Below, piece by piece: positions 56,832-64,000 of a stretch of DNA of 64,000 bases. The notes below the pieces were generated by a model, which was not told where the DNA came from, searched no databases, and saw only the letters and a list, made by a program, of their open reading frames with translations. The stretch lies in the NCBI RefSeq assembly GCF_003449015.1, contig NZ_QRGD01000003.1, forward strand, positions 248,001 through 312,000. Reading direction: 5' to 3'. Each line of letters begins with the position of its first letter. Position 1 is the stretch's first letter. This DNA is from Aureibaculum luteum (GTDB lineage Bacteria; Bacteroidota; Bacteroidia; Flavobacteriales; Flavobacteriaceae). Both the position numbers and the translations under genes were made by a program.

Positions 56832-57701
56832 TTACTCATTGGGTTCAATATGAATTAATACATGACCTAAGTTAGGTAATTGAGCTCTCAAATAGTCCTT
56901 TAAATCATGAGCAATATCATGGCCCTTTTTGACTGAAATATCACCATTTACGATGGCATGTAAATCTACATTATATTTCATTCCCGCTTTTCTAATAAAA
57001 CATTTCTCCGTTCCTAAAACCCCCTCTACTTCAGTTGACTTTTCTCTAATTAAAATTATAAGATCACCATAAATTTGCTCATCCATAATTTCACCTAAGG
57101 CAGGTCTTAAAATTAAATAACTGTTATACAAAATAATAACTGAAGCAAATAAGGCCGCCCAATCATCTGCCGTTTCATAACCTTTTCCAAATATAATAGC
57201 TACTGAAATCCCAATAAAAGCCATTACAGAGGTTATGGCATCACTCCTATGGTGCCACGCATCTGCTTTAAGTGATGTGCTATTTGTTTCTTTACTCTTT
57301 TTGATTACAACGCGATATGAAACTTCTTTCCATATAATAATTACCCCTAATACAATTAAGGTCCACGATTTGGGAACTTTTTGAGGTGACTGAATATTCT
57401 GAATACTTTCAAAAGCAATTATGGTAGCAGAAATAACTAGGAAAGCGACAACAGCAAAAGTAATTATAGGTTCTATTTTGCCATGTCCATATGGATGGTT
57501 TTCGTCAGCTGGTCGCTTCGCATATTTAAAACCAAACAAGACCAATAGTGACGCCACAACATCGGTTGCCGATTCAATAGCATCTGCAATTAGAGCATAA
57601 GAATTACCAAAGAACCCTGCAACTCCTTTAATTAAAGCTAAACTGATGTTCCCTATTATACTAAAGTATGCTGTTCGTATTGCAGTTTTTTCGATTTGCA
57701 A
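56832..57701 (-). CDS. Cation diffusion facilitator (CDF) metal exporter
   Basis: A 289-residue inner-membrane transporter with about six membrane segments and a cytoplasmic C-terminal domain. The metal site aspartates appear in ALIADAIESATDVVAS and in the later LKADAWHHRSDAITS. YGHGKIEPI and the C-terminal HIEPNE also fit. It should export divalent metal such as Zn, Co, Mn or Fe by proton antiport; specificity is not visible. The only plausible start is TTG at 57701, because the frame is closed upstream and no ATG lies nearby. It is 43 bp after gapN. Confidence 0.92.
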   Translation of the reverse strand: MQIEKTAIRTAYFSIIGNISLALIKGVAGFFGNSYALIADAIESATDVVASLLVLFGFKYAKRPADENHPYGHGKIEPIITFAVVAFLVISATIIAFESIQNIQSPQKVPKSWTLIVLGVIIIWKEVSYRVVIKKSKETNSTSLKADAWHHRSDAITSVMAFIGISVAIIFGKGYETADDWAALFASVIILYNSYLILRPALGEIMDEQIYGDLIILIREKSTEVEGVLGTEKCFIRKAGMKYNVDLHAIVNGDISVKKGHDIAHDLKDYLRAQLPNLGHVLIHIEPNE

Positions 57702-57744
57702 TTTAAAAAAGATTAATCTTCAATTTTTATATTGTTAACACCGC

Positions 57745-59322
57745 TTACAAAATATAATCGGTACTAATGAAATTAGACTTTCTAGAAGTTAATAGATCTT
57801 CCAAAATTTTATTGTTATAGTCGTTGTCTTTAGAAGCTAAAAATGTTCTAATAGAAAATGATCTTAATGCATCATGAACACTTAATGTTGATACCGCTGA
57901 ATCTTTACGACCAGTAAATGGAAAAACATCTGGACCACGTTGACAAGAGCTGTTTAAATTTACTCTACATACCAAATTTACCAACGTATCAATTAATGGT
58001 GCTAATGAGCTCACATCCTCACCAAATAAACTTACTTGTTGTCCGTAATTAGAATCAGCCATAGCGTGCAATGGCTCTTGAATATCTTTAAAAATTACAA
58101 TTGGCACTACAGGTCCAAATTGCTCTTCATTATATACTCTCATATCTTTATTTACAGGATATAAAACCGCTGGAAAAATATAATTCTCAGTAGTTTCTCC
58201 TCCTTTTTTATTAAGCACTTTTGCTCCTTTTGCCACTGCATCATCAATTAATTCTTGAATATAAGCTGGCTTATCAGGTTCTGGTAATGGTGTTAGCTTT
58301 ACGCCATCTTCCCAAGGATTACCATATGTTAATTCATCTACTCTTTTTGCATAACGCTTATTAAATTCTTCACGAATATCCTCATGAACAAAGATTAACT
58401 TTAAAGCTGTACAGCGTTGTCCGTTAAAGGATAAAGAACCCGCAATACATTCATCAATAGTTAAATCTAAATCAGCATCTGGCAATATAATAGCTGGGTT
58501 CTTGGCTTCTAGACCTAATACTAAACGTAATCTATTTTTATTTGGATGCTCATCTTGTAAAGCAATGGCCGATTTGCTATTACCTATTAAGGCCAGCACA
58601 TCTACTTTACCTGTTTGCATAATAGGTGTTGCCACTTGTCTGCCTCTACCATAAATAATATTTACTACTCCTTTTGGAAAACTTTTTTGAAATGCCTCTA
58701 ATAAAGGTGAAATACATAATACTCCGAACTTTGCAGGTTTAAAAACAGCCGTATTTCCCATGATTAAAGCGGGAATTAACAACGCAAAAGTTTCATTTAA
58801 CGGATAATTGTATGGGCCTAAGCACAGAATTACACCTAAAGGACCTCTACGAATATGTGCATTTACGCCTCCTTCTTTTGAGAATCGAGCACTGTCTCTG
58901 TCTAACTCCTTATATTCTTCAATAGTATCGTATATATAATCTACAGTACGGTCAAACTCCTTTTGAGAATCTGGTAAGGCTTTACCAATTTCCCACATCA
59001 AGTATTTTACAACTTCATCTCTCTCCTTCTTCATTAACTCCACAAATTTCTCCAAACAGGCAATCCGTCCTTCCACCTTCATGGTTGGCCATAAGCCTTG
59101 TCCTTTATCATAAGCATCACATGCTGCATCAAGAGCTTCGAGAGCCGTTTCCTTTTCCATATATGGAATTGTACCCAACAGTGTTGGTTTATATTCCTCC
59201 GTTGAAGAAATGCTCGAAAAAACCTCTGTAGTTTTTCCTGTCCATGGTTTTAATTCACCATTTACTAAAAAAGTGTTTTGATGTAATGGTTTTGTAATTT
59301 GATATTGACTTGGGATATTCAT
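57745..59322 (-). CDS. gapN: NADP-dependent non-phosphorylating glyceraldehyde-3-phosphate dehydrogenase
   Basis: A 525-residue aldehyde dehydrogenase superfamily enzyme. The catalytic Cys lies in [14 protein letters not shown] (about 302-315), and the catalytic Glu in [12 protein letters not shown]. Earlier are GPYNYPLNE and FKPAKFG of the cofactor site. Text and length match the GapN branch common in flavobacteria, which oxidises glyceraldehyde-3-phosphate to 3-phosphoglycerate and makes NADPH. A general aldehyde dehydrogenase is the alternative. It lies 105 bp after ilvA; NADPH supply for the NADPH-using IlvC reaction is a possible link, though only inferred. Confidence 0.88.
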   Translation of the reverse strand: MNIPSQYQITKPLHQNTFLVNGELKPWTGKTTEVFSSISSTEEYKPTLLGTIPYMEKETALEALDAACDAYDKGQGLWPTMKVEGRIACLEKFVELMKKERDEVVKYLMWEIGKALPDSQKEFDRTVDYIYDTIEEYKELDRDSARFSKEGGVNAHIRRGPLGVILCLGPYNYPLNETFALLIPALIMGNTAVFKPAKFGVLCISPLLEAFQKSFPKGVVNIIYGRGRQVATPIMQTGKVDVLALIGNSKSAIALQDEHPNKNRLRLVLGLEAKNPAIILPDADLDLTIDECIAGSLSFNGQRCTALKLIFVHEDIREEFNKRYAKRVDELTYGNPWEDGVKLTPLPEPDKPAYIQELIDDAVAKGAKVLNKKGGETTENYIFPAVLYPVNKDMRVYNEEQFGPVVPIVIFKDIQEPLHAMADSNYGQQVSLFGEDVSSLAPLIDTLVNLVCRVNLNSSCQRGPDVFPFTGRKDSAVSTLSVHDALRSFSIRTFLASKDNDYNNKILEDLLTSRKSNFISTDYIL

Positions 59323-59427
59323 AATGAGTTCATTTTAAAAAGTAAAAATACTATATTAAGAAATAAAGACCGTTGCGTTTTTAAGAAAACAACGAAAAGG
59401 TTTGCATCTACAAATTGCTGATTGACA

Positions 59428-60690
59428 CTATACTAAGAAATCAAATAAGTCAGGCTTATCATTTATATACTCTCCAAAGAAATTTCGAGCTTTCATTCTG
59501 GTTATTAAAGGCTCTAAATCATCCTCATTTTTCAATTCTATACCTACTACCGCAGGTGCATTTTCCTTACTGTGTTTCTTTGTATATTCAAAATGTGTAA
59601 TATCGTCATTTGGGCCTAAAATTTCTACTACAAATTCCTTTAACGCTCCAGCTCTTTGCGGAAAACGAATGATAAAATAATGTTTCAAATTAGCATACAA
59701 CAGAGCCCGTTCTTTAATTTCTGAAGTTCTGGTAATATCGTTATTACTTCCACTAACAATACAAACAACGTTTTTACCCTTAATTTCTTCCTTAAAACTA
59801 TACAATCCTGCAATTGACAACGCTCCAGCAGGTTCTACTACTATAGCATCTTTATTATAAAGATCTAAAATAGTTTGACAGACTTTACCTTCAGCAACAG
59901 TGGTCATTTTATATAAGTTTTCTTTGCAGATATCAAACGTTAATTGCCCAACTTGTTTTACAGCTGCACCATCAATAAACTTATCAATAGTGTCTAAAAT
60001 TACCACTTTGTTTTGCTCAATTGCTGTTTTCATGGAAGGAGCTCCTTCTGGCTCAACACCAATAATTTTTGTTTCGGGAGATAATAATTTAAACACACTT
60101 GATACTCCAGAGGCCAATCCTCCACCTCCTACAGGAAGAAATACATAATCAATCGGTTTCTTTGATTTTTCAATTATTTCTAATGCGATTGTCGCTTGGC
60201 CTTCTATAATTTTAATATCATCAAAAGGGTGGACAAATGTTTTATTTTGATCGGAACACAGTTTTTTAGCAGCGGTTGAAGCGTCATCAAAAGTATCGCC
60301 AGTGAGCAAAACTTCTACAAAATCTCCACCAAACATTCTAACTTGCTCTATCTTTTGCTTGGGTGTTGGAGTGGGCATTACTATGGTACCATGTATCTTT
60401 AACTTATTACATGCAAATGCAACCCCTTGAGCGTGATTACCGGCACTGGCACATACAATTCCGTTTACAGTTTCCTTTTTAGTTAAAGAGCTAATTTTAT
60501 GGAATGCTCCTCTAATTTTATAGCTTCTAACCTGTTGTAAATCTTCTCGTTTTAAAAAAACATTTGCATTAAATATTGACGATAAATTTAGATTTTTTTG
60601 CAAAGGTGTTCTTATGGCCACCTCCTGTAAAATTTCAGCAGCTTGCTTTACCGATTCTAAAGTTATATTTGTTGATGTATTTTGACTCAT
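59428..60690 (-). CDS. ilvA: Threonine dehydratase, biosynthetic type with C-terminal ACT-like domain
   Basis: A 420-residue PLP enzyme converting threonine to 2-oxobutanoate for isoleucine synthesis. The PLP lysine lies in QVRSYKIRGAFHK (about residues 54-66), with CASAGNHAQGVA, the phosphate loop PVGGGGLASG and VSGSNND. The last 90 residues (YFIIRFPQRAGALKEFV) form one ACT-like regulatory unit, so isoleucine feedback is likely. It follows ilvC but is separated by a terminator-like hairpin ending only about 20 bp before its start. Confidence 0.95.
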   Translation of the reverse strand: MSQNTSTNITLESVKQAAEILQEVAIRTPLQKNLNLSSIFNANVFLKREDLQQVRSYKIRGAFHKISSLTKKETVNGIVCASAGNHAQGVAFACNKLKIHGTIVMPTPTPKQKIEQVRMFGGDFVEVLLTGDTFDDASTAAKKLCSDQNKTFVHPFDDIKIIEGQATIALEIIEKSKKPIDYVFLPVGGGGLASGVSSVFKLLSPETKIIGVEPEGAPSMKTAIEQNKVVILDTIDKFIDGAAVKQVGQLTFDICKENLYKMTTVAEGKVCQTILDLYNKDAIVVEPAGALSIAGLYSFKEEIKGKNVVCIVSGSNNDITRTSEIKERALLYANLKHYFIIRFPQRAGALKEFVVEILGPNDDITHFEYTKKHSKENAPAVVGIELKNEDDLEPLITRMKARNFFGEYINDKPDLFDFLV

Positions 60691-60709
60691 TTATAAGTGC
60701 AATATTAGT

Positions 60710-60751
60710 AAAAAAACCTACAATTCCATCTTAATGGAAGTGTAGGTTTTA
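60710..60751 (-). terminator. Terminator-like hairpin directly before ilvA (possible attenuator)
   Basis: On the minus strand AAAACCTACA/TGTAGGTTTT with a one-base mismatch and inner TTCCAT/ATGGAA around a 4-base loop, followed by seven T residues. It lies between ilvC and ilvA, and its T-run ends 19 bases before the ilvA ATG, leaving no room for another promoter. Confidence 0.75.
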
Positions 60752-60777
60752 AAATTATTATATTGTGTTAAAATTTA

Positions 60778-60808
60778 AAAATATAGTACCGTAAAAGTTT
60801 CTTTTCAA
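60778..60808 (-). promoter_or_regulatory. Possible ilvA promoter upstream of the hairpin
   Basis: On the minus strand TTG (60808-60806), a 20-base spacer, and TATATTTT (60785-60778), seven of eight positions counting the consensus TAnnTTTG. A transcript from here would include the hairpin as an about 80-base leader. Confidence 0.45.
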
Positions 60809-60852
60809 TGACTATCTAGAAGCCAGAAACATACTATATCTCAATCTTACTA

Positions 60853-62328
60853 TTAAACAATTTTTTTCATTGCCGTCATAGAAGCTCTTAAGCTTGCTCC
60901 AATACTCTCAACTGGATGTTGTCTTATCGCTTTGTTCACTGCTATTAATTCTTGATTTTCAACGCCAGTATCTTTACCTTTTCCATAAGCCGTACCAATT
61001 ACATCGATATCAATATCTTTCATAAAATCAGTTAATAATGGCTTACAAGCATGGTCAAATAAATAACATCCATATTCTGCAGTATCAGAAATTACTCTGT
61101 TCATTTCAAACAGTTTTTTTCTTGCGATAGTATTCGCAATTAATGGCGTTTCATGTAATGATTCGTAATAGGCAGACTCTGGTTTTATACCTGCTTCTGT
61201 CATAGTTTCAAAAGCCAATTCAACACCTGACTGTACAAAAGCAACCATTAGAACTGCATTATCGAAATACTCTTGTTCTGGAATATCTTGACTTGTATTT
61301 TCTGTTTTTTCAAAATCAGTTTCACCTGTAGCTTCTCTCCAAGTTAACAAATTTTTATCTCCATTAGCCCAATCTTCCATCATCGTTTTTGAAAAATGAC
61401 CACTCATAATATCATCCATATGTTTTTGAAAAAGTGGACGCATTATTTGCTTTAATTCTTCATTTAACTTGAAGGCTTTAATTTTAGCAGGATTTGACAA
61501 TCTGTCTAACATATTTGTAATACCACCATGCTTTAAAGCTTCGGTAATAGTTTCCCAACCGTATTGGATTAATTTTGAAGCATAAGCAGCATCAACTCCT
61601 TTTGCTACCATTTTATCAAATGACAAAATTGAACCTGTTTGTAACAAACCACATAGAATAGTTTGCTCTCCCATTAAATCTGATTTTACCTCAGCTACAA
61701 ATGAAGAATTTAACACTCCTGCTCTATCTCCTCCTGTTGCAGCAGCATATGCTTTTGCTTGCTCAAAACCTTTTCCTTCAGGATCATTTTCTGGATGTAC
61801 AGCAATTAAAGTAGGTACTCCAAATCCTCTCTTATATTCTTCTCTTACTTCTGATCCTGGAGATTTTGGTGCAACCATAATGACAGTAATATCTTTACGC
61901 ACTTCCATACCTTCTTCAACAATGTTAAAGCCATGAGAATAGGATAATGTTGCTCCTTTTTTCATCAAAGGCATCACCGCTTTTACAACAGCAGTATGTT
62001 GCTTATCTGGTGTTAAGTTTGAAACTAAATCAGCCGTTGGAATCAATTCTTCATAGGTACCAACAGTAAATCCATTTTCAGATGCATTTTTAAAAGAAGC
62101 TCTTTTTTCTTTAATTGCACCTTCTCTTAAGGCATAAGAAATATCTAAACCTGAATCACGCATGTTTAAACCCTGATTCAATCCTTGTGCACCACAACCA
62201 ACAATTACAATTTTTTTACCTTTTAAAGCTTTTACGCCAACTGTAAATTCTGATTGGTCCATAAAATCACATTGACCCAATTGTTCCAATTGCAATCTTA
62301 ATGGTAGTGTGTTAAAATAATTTGTCAT
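60853..62328 (-). CDS. ilvC: Ketol-acid reductoisomerase, class II (long form)
   Basis: A 491-residue enzyme converting acetolactate or acetohydroxybutyrate to dihydroxy acids in valine and isoleucine synthesis, using NADPH. The Rossmann loop is [19 protein letters not shown] (about 45-63), and the C-terminal knotted domain carries [15 protein letters not shown]. The duplicated C-terminal part makes it the E. coli/plant-like long form rather than the about 330-residue class I. It is co-directional with ilvN and ilvB; dihydroxyacid dehydratase is not in the window. Confidence 0.97.
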   Translation of the reverse strand: MTNYFNTLPLRLQLEQLGQCDFMDQSEFTVGVKALKGKKIVIVGCGAQGLNQGLNMRDSGLDISYALREGAIKEKRASFKNASENGFTVGTYEELIPTADLVSNLTPDKQHTAVVKAVMPLMKKGATLSYSHGFNIVEEGMEVRKDITVIMVAPKSPGSEVREEYKRGFGVPTLIAVHPENDPEGKGFEQAKAYAAATGGDRAGVLNSSFVAEVKSDLMGEQTILCGLLQTGSILSFDKMVAKGVDAAYASKLIQYGWETITEALKHGGITNMLDRLSNPAKIKAFKLNEELKQIMRPLFQKHMDDIMSGHFSKTMMEDWANGDKNLLTWREATGETDFEKTENTSQDIPEQEYFDNAVLMVAFVQSGVELAFETMTEAGIKPESAYYESLHETPLIANTIARKKLFEMNRVISDTAEYGCYLFDHACKPLLTDFMKDIDIDVIGTAYGKGKDTGVENQELIAVNKAIRQHPVESIGASLRASMTAMKKIV

Positions 62329-62390
62329 TTTTTGATACTTTATTATTGTTTGATTTATTTATTTTTATAATTTAATTCAATACTTTGGGA

Positions 62391-62452
62391 TATCGAGAAC
62401 CTCTTCTCGATACATTTTCTTCACTACTATCACTTCGAAAAAACTTAAAGTG
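62391..62452. repeat. Palindromic intergenic element between ilvN and ilvC
   Basis: TATCGAGAA-CCTC-TTCTCGATA is a perfect 9-bp stem (62391-62412), followed by a second, weaker inverted pair CACTT (62431-62435) and AAGTG (62448-62452). The double-hairpin form is like small intergenic palindromic repeats of flavobacteria, but no second copy is in the window. Confidence 0.45.
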
Positions 62453-62503
62453 ACGCCATGAGATACTCCCCCTTAAAATCCAGAAAAGGGACTATCATTA
62501 CTA

Positions 62504-63025
62504 TTAACTATATTCTTTTAATAATTCCGAAATAGCCATTTTAGGTCTTGAAATTGAAATACGTCCAGAACGTACAAATTGTAGCAAACCATAAGGCTTC
62601 AATTTATCATGCATATTGTCTATCTCATCTTTTAAACCAGAAGCCTCAATCACAAAATAATGAGGTGTAATTGCAATGATATTTGCCCTTCTAAATTTTA
62701 GTTTATTCTGAATCTCCTCATCATAAAGGTGCTTTGAAGAAATTTTAAACAATGCTGTTTCCTGGTATATAATTTCATCTTCAGTATGTGAATAAGCTCT
62801 TATGACTTCAATCTGTTTTTCTAATTGACCAATCAATTTATCAGATTGTGATTTTGTGATATTTACCACAAAAATAAATCTGTGTACATCGTCAATTTCC
62901 GACTTAGAAACAGTCATACTTTCAATGTTGAAATGACGCTTTAAAAATATTGCCGAAAGGCGATTTAATATACCTATATTATTTTCAGTATAAACCGAAA
63001 ATGTAAATTTTTGAATATCTTCCAT
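62504..63025 (-). CDS. ilvN: Acetolactate synthase small (regulatory) subunit
   Basis: A 173-residue protein with an N-terminal ACT domain (FTFSVYTENNIGILNRLSAIF, then RHFNIESMTVSKSE) and the C-terminal small-subunit domain ending GLLQFVRSGRISISR. It binds the large subunit and carries valine feedback sensitivity. It follows ilvB by 12 bp, so the two subunits are made together. Confidence 0.95.
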   Translation of the reverse strand: MEDIQKFTFSVYTENNIGILNRLSAIFLKRHFNIESMTVSKSEIDDVHRFIFVVNITKSQSDKLIGQLEKQIEVIRAYSHTEDEIIYQETALFKISSKHLYDEEIQNKLKFRRANIIAITPHYFVIEASGLKDEIDNMHDKLKPYGLLQFVRSGRISISRPKMAISELLKEYS

Positions 63026-63037
63026 GTAATTATATAA

Positions 63038-64000
63038 TTAACTTAATCTAACATCTGAAACACTTGCCCCTGAAGGAATCATCGGAAACACATTCCCTTC
63101 TTTTTCTACACATACTTCTAAAAAGAAAGCATCTTTTGAGTCCATCATTCTTTGAACTGCACTCGCTAAATTTTCTCTTTTTGATACTTGCTCTGCTTCA
63201 ATATGATACCCTTTTGCAATGGTTACAAAATCAGGGTTTACCATTTCCGTTGAGGCATATCTTTTATCAAAAAATAATTGTTGCCATTGACGTACCATCC
63301 CTAAAAACTCGTTGTTTAATACTACAATTTTTACAGGCACTTTTGTTTGATAAATAGTACCTAACTCTTGTATTGTCATTTGGTAACTTCCATCTCCAAT
63401 GATGGCAACCACATCTCTATCAGGTTGTCCCATTTTAGCTCCAATGGCAGCAGGTAGAGCAAAGCCCATTGTACCTAATCCACCAGAAGTTACATTACTT
63501 TTAGACTTATTAAATTTGGCATACCTACAGGTTATCATTTGGTGTTGACCAACATCAGATACAATAATAGCATCTCCTTTTGAGGCCTCATTAATATGTT
63601 TGATAACTTCACCCATGGTTAAACCTTCCTTTTCAGGATATAAATCATCTTTAATGACTTTATCATATTCAATATCCATATAATCTTTAAATTCTTGCAT
63701 CCAACTTGAATGAGAATTCTTATTGATTTTTGGTAAAATTCTAGCTAAAGTCTCCTTAACATCTCCTAATACCGCAACATCTGTTTTCACATTCTTATCA
63801 ATTTCGGCAGGGTCTATTTCAAAATGAACAATTTTTGCTTGTTTAGCATAGAAATCTAAATTTCCAGTAACACGATCGTCAAAACGCATACCAACTGCTA
63901 TAAGAGCATCGCACTCATTTGTTAACTTGTTTGGTCCGTAATTACCATGCATACCTACCATACCAACATTTAAAGGATGGTCTGTTGGTAATGCTGACAA
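63038..64000 (-). CDS. ilvB: Acetolactate synthase large subunit, N-terminal part beyond window
   Basis: The C-terminal 320 residues of the thiamine-diphosphate enzyme joining two pyruvates (or pyruvate and 2-oxobutanoate). The first seen codon is TTG inside the open frame, so the real start lies to the right of position 64000. Present are the middle domain (GVGMRFDDRVTGNLD-type text) and the cofactor domain with GTMGFALPAAIGAK, IGDGSYQMTIQELGT and NNEFLGMVRQWQ. The order ilvB-ilvN-ilvC-ilvA runs leftwards on the minus strand. Confidence 0.96.
   Translation of the reverse strand: MSALPTDHPLNVGMVGMHGNYGPNKLTNECDALIAVGMRFDDRVTGNLDFYAKQAKIVHFEIDPAEIDKNVKTDVAVLGDVKETLARILPKINKNSHSSWMQEFKDYMDIEYDKVIKDDLYPEKEGLTMGEVIKHINEASKGDAIIVSDVGQHQMITCRYAKFNKSKSNVTSGGLGTMGFALPAAIGAKMGQPDRDVVAIIGDGSYQMTIQELGTIYQTKVPVKIVVLNNEFLGMVRQWQQLFFDKRYASTEMVNPDFVTIAKGYHIEAEQVSKRENLASAVQRMMDSKDAFFLEVCVEKEGNVFPMIPSGASVSDVRLS

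Noticed and set aside
1-64000. CRISPR array, insertion sequence, prophage or toxin-antitoxin pair
   Set aside because: No regularly spaced repeats, transposase, integrase or phage structural gene, and no small paired toxin-like genes were seen.

Overview
The window looks like chromosome of a member of the Bacteroidota, most probably a marine-type Flavobacteriaceae. The evidence is low GC, a hybrid two-component sensor of the Bacteroidetes type, frequent lipobox lipoproteins, TAnnTTTG-type -7 promoter elements, a flavobacterial-type dcw cluster, and many family members such as GIN-domain proteins, short LeuA and GapN. No rRNA, CRISPR array, insertion sequence or phage gene was seen. No genus is claimed.

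Layout. (1) 1-13832 is a carbohydrate region. It holds an incomplete hybrid sensor kinase, a minus-strand run of GH3 beta-xylosidase/arabinosidase-like enzyme, transketolase, transaldolase and a lipoprotein aldose epimerase, then on the plus strand galactokinase and a lipoprotein sulfatase. Together they suggest cleavage of sulfated or pentose-rich plant or algal glycans and routing of sugars into the pentose phosphate and Leloir pathways; no SusC/SusD pair is in view. (2) 13833-14449 has a tRNA-Arg(TCG) plus an odd series of hairpins and partial copies of the tRNA 3' end. (3) 14450-30407 is YqeY and an uninterrupted minus-strand dcw cluster in the order mraZ-rsmH-ftsL-ftsI-murE-mraY-murD-ftsW-murG-murC-ftsQ-ftsA-ftsZ, headed by a 10-bp-period direct repeat that looks like the MraZ operator. 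(4) 30630-36844 carries an alpha/beta hydrolase, EngB, an RluA-type pseudouridine synthase, an uncharacterised helical protein and leuA-leuB. (5) 36915-41448 has a beta-barrel protein and an efflux-type operon of two MacB-like permeases plus an HlyD-like adaptor without a nearby ATPase. (6) 41565-46764 is a minus-strand cluster with a fatty-acid-hydroxylase-like membrane enzyme, a ketosynthase-III fused to a heme-oxygenase-like (candidate diiron) domain, an unknown histidine-containing protein and three small unknown proteins. This is the best candidate for an undescribed (lipid-modifying) system. (7) 47063-57701 is a mixed stretch of small secreted, folding and unknown proteins. (8) 57745-64000 has GapN and the branched-chain amino acid genes ilvB (cut by the edge)-ilvN-ilvC-ilvA, with a terminator-like hairpin placed immediately before ilvA.

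Functions rest on motifs and family resemblance read by eye. No database search was run. Start codons were checked on the sequence for most minus-strand genes; several use TTG or GTG, and where a family-typical internal ATG exists the shorter start was preferred.
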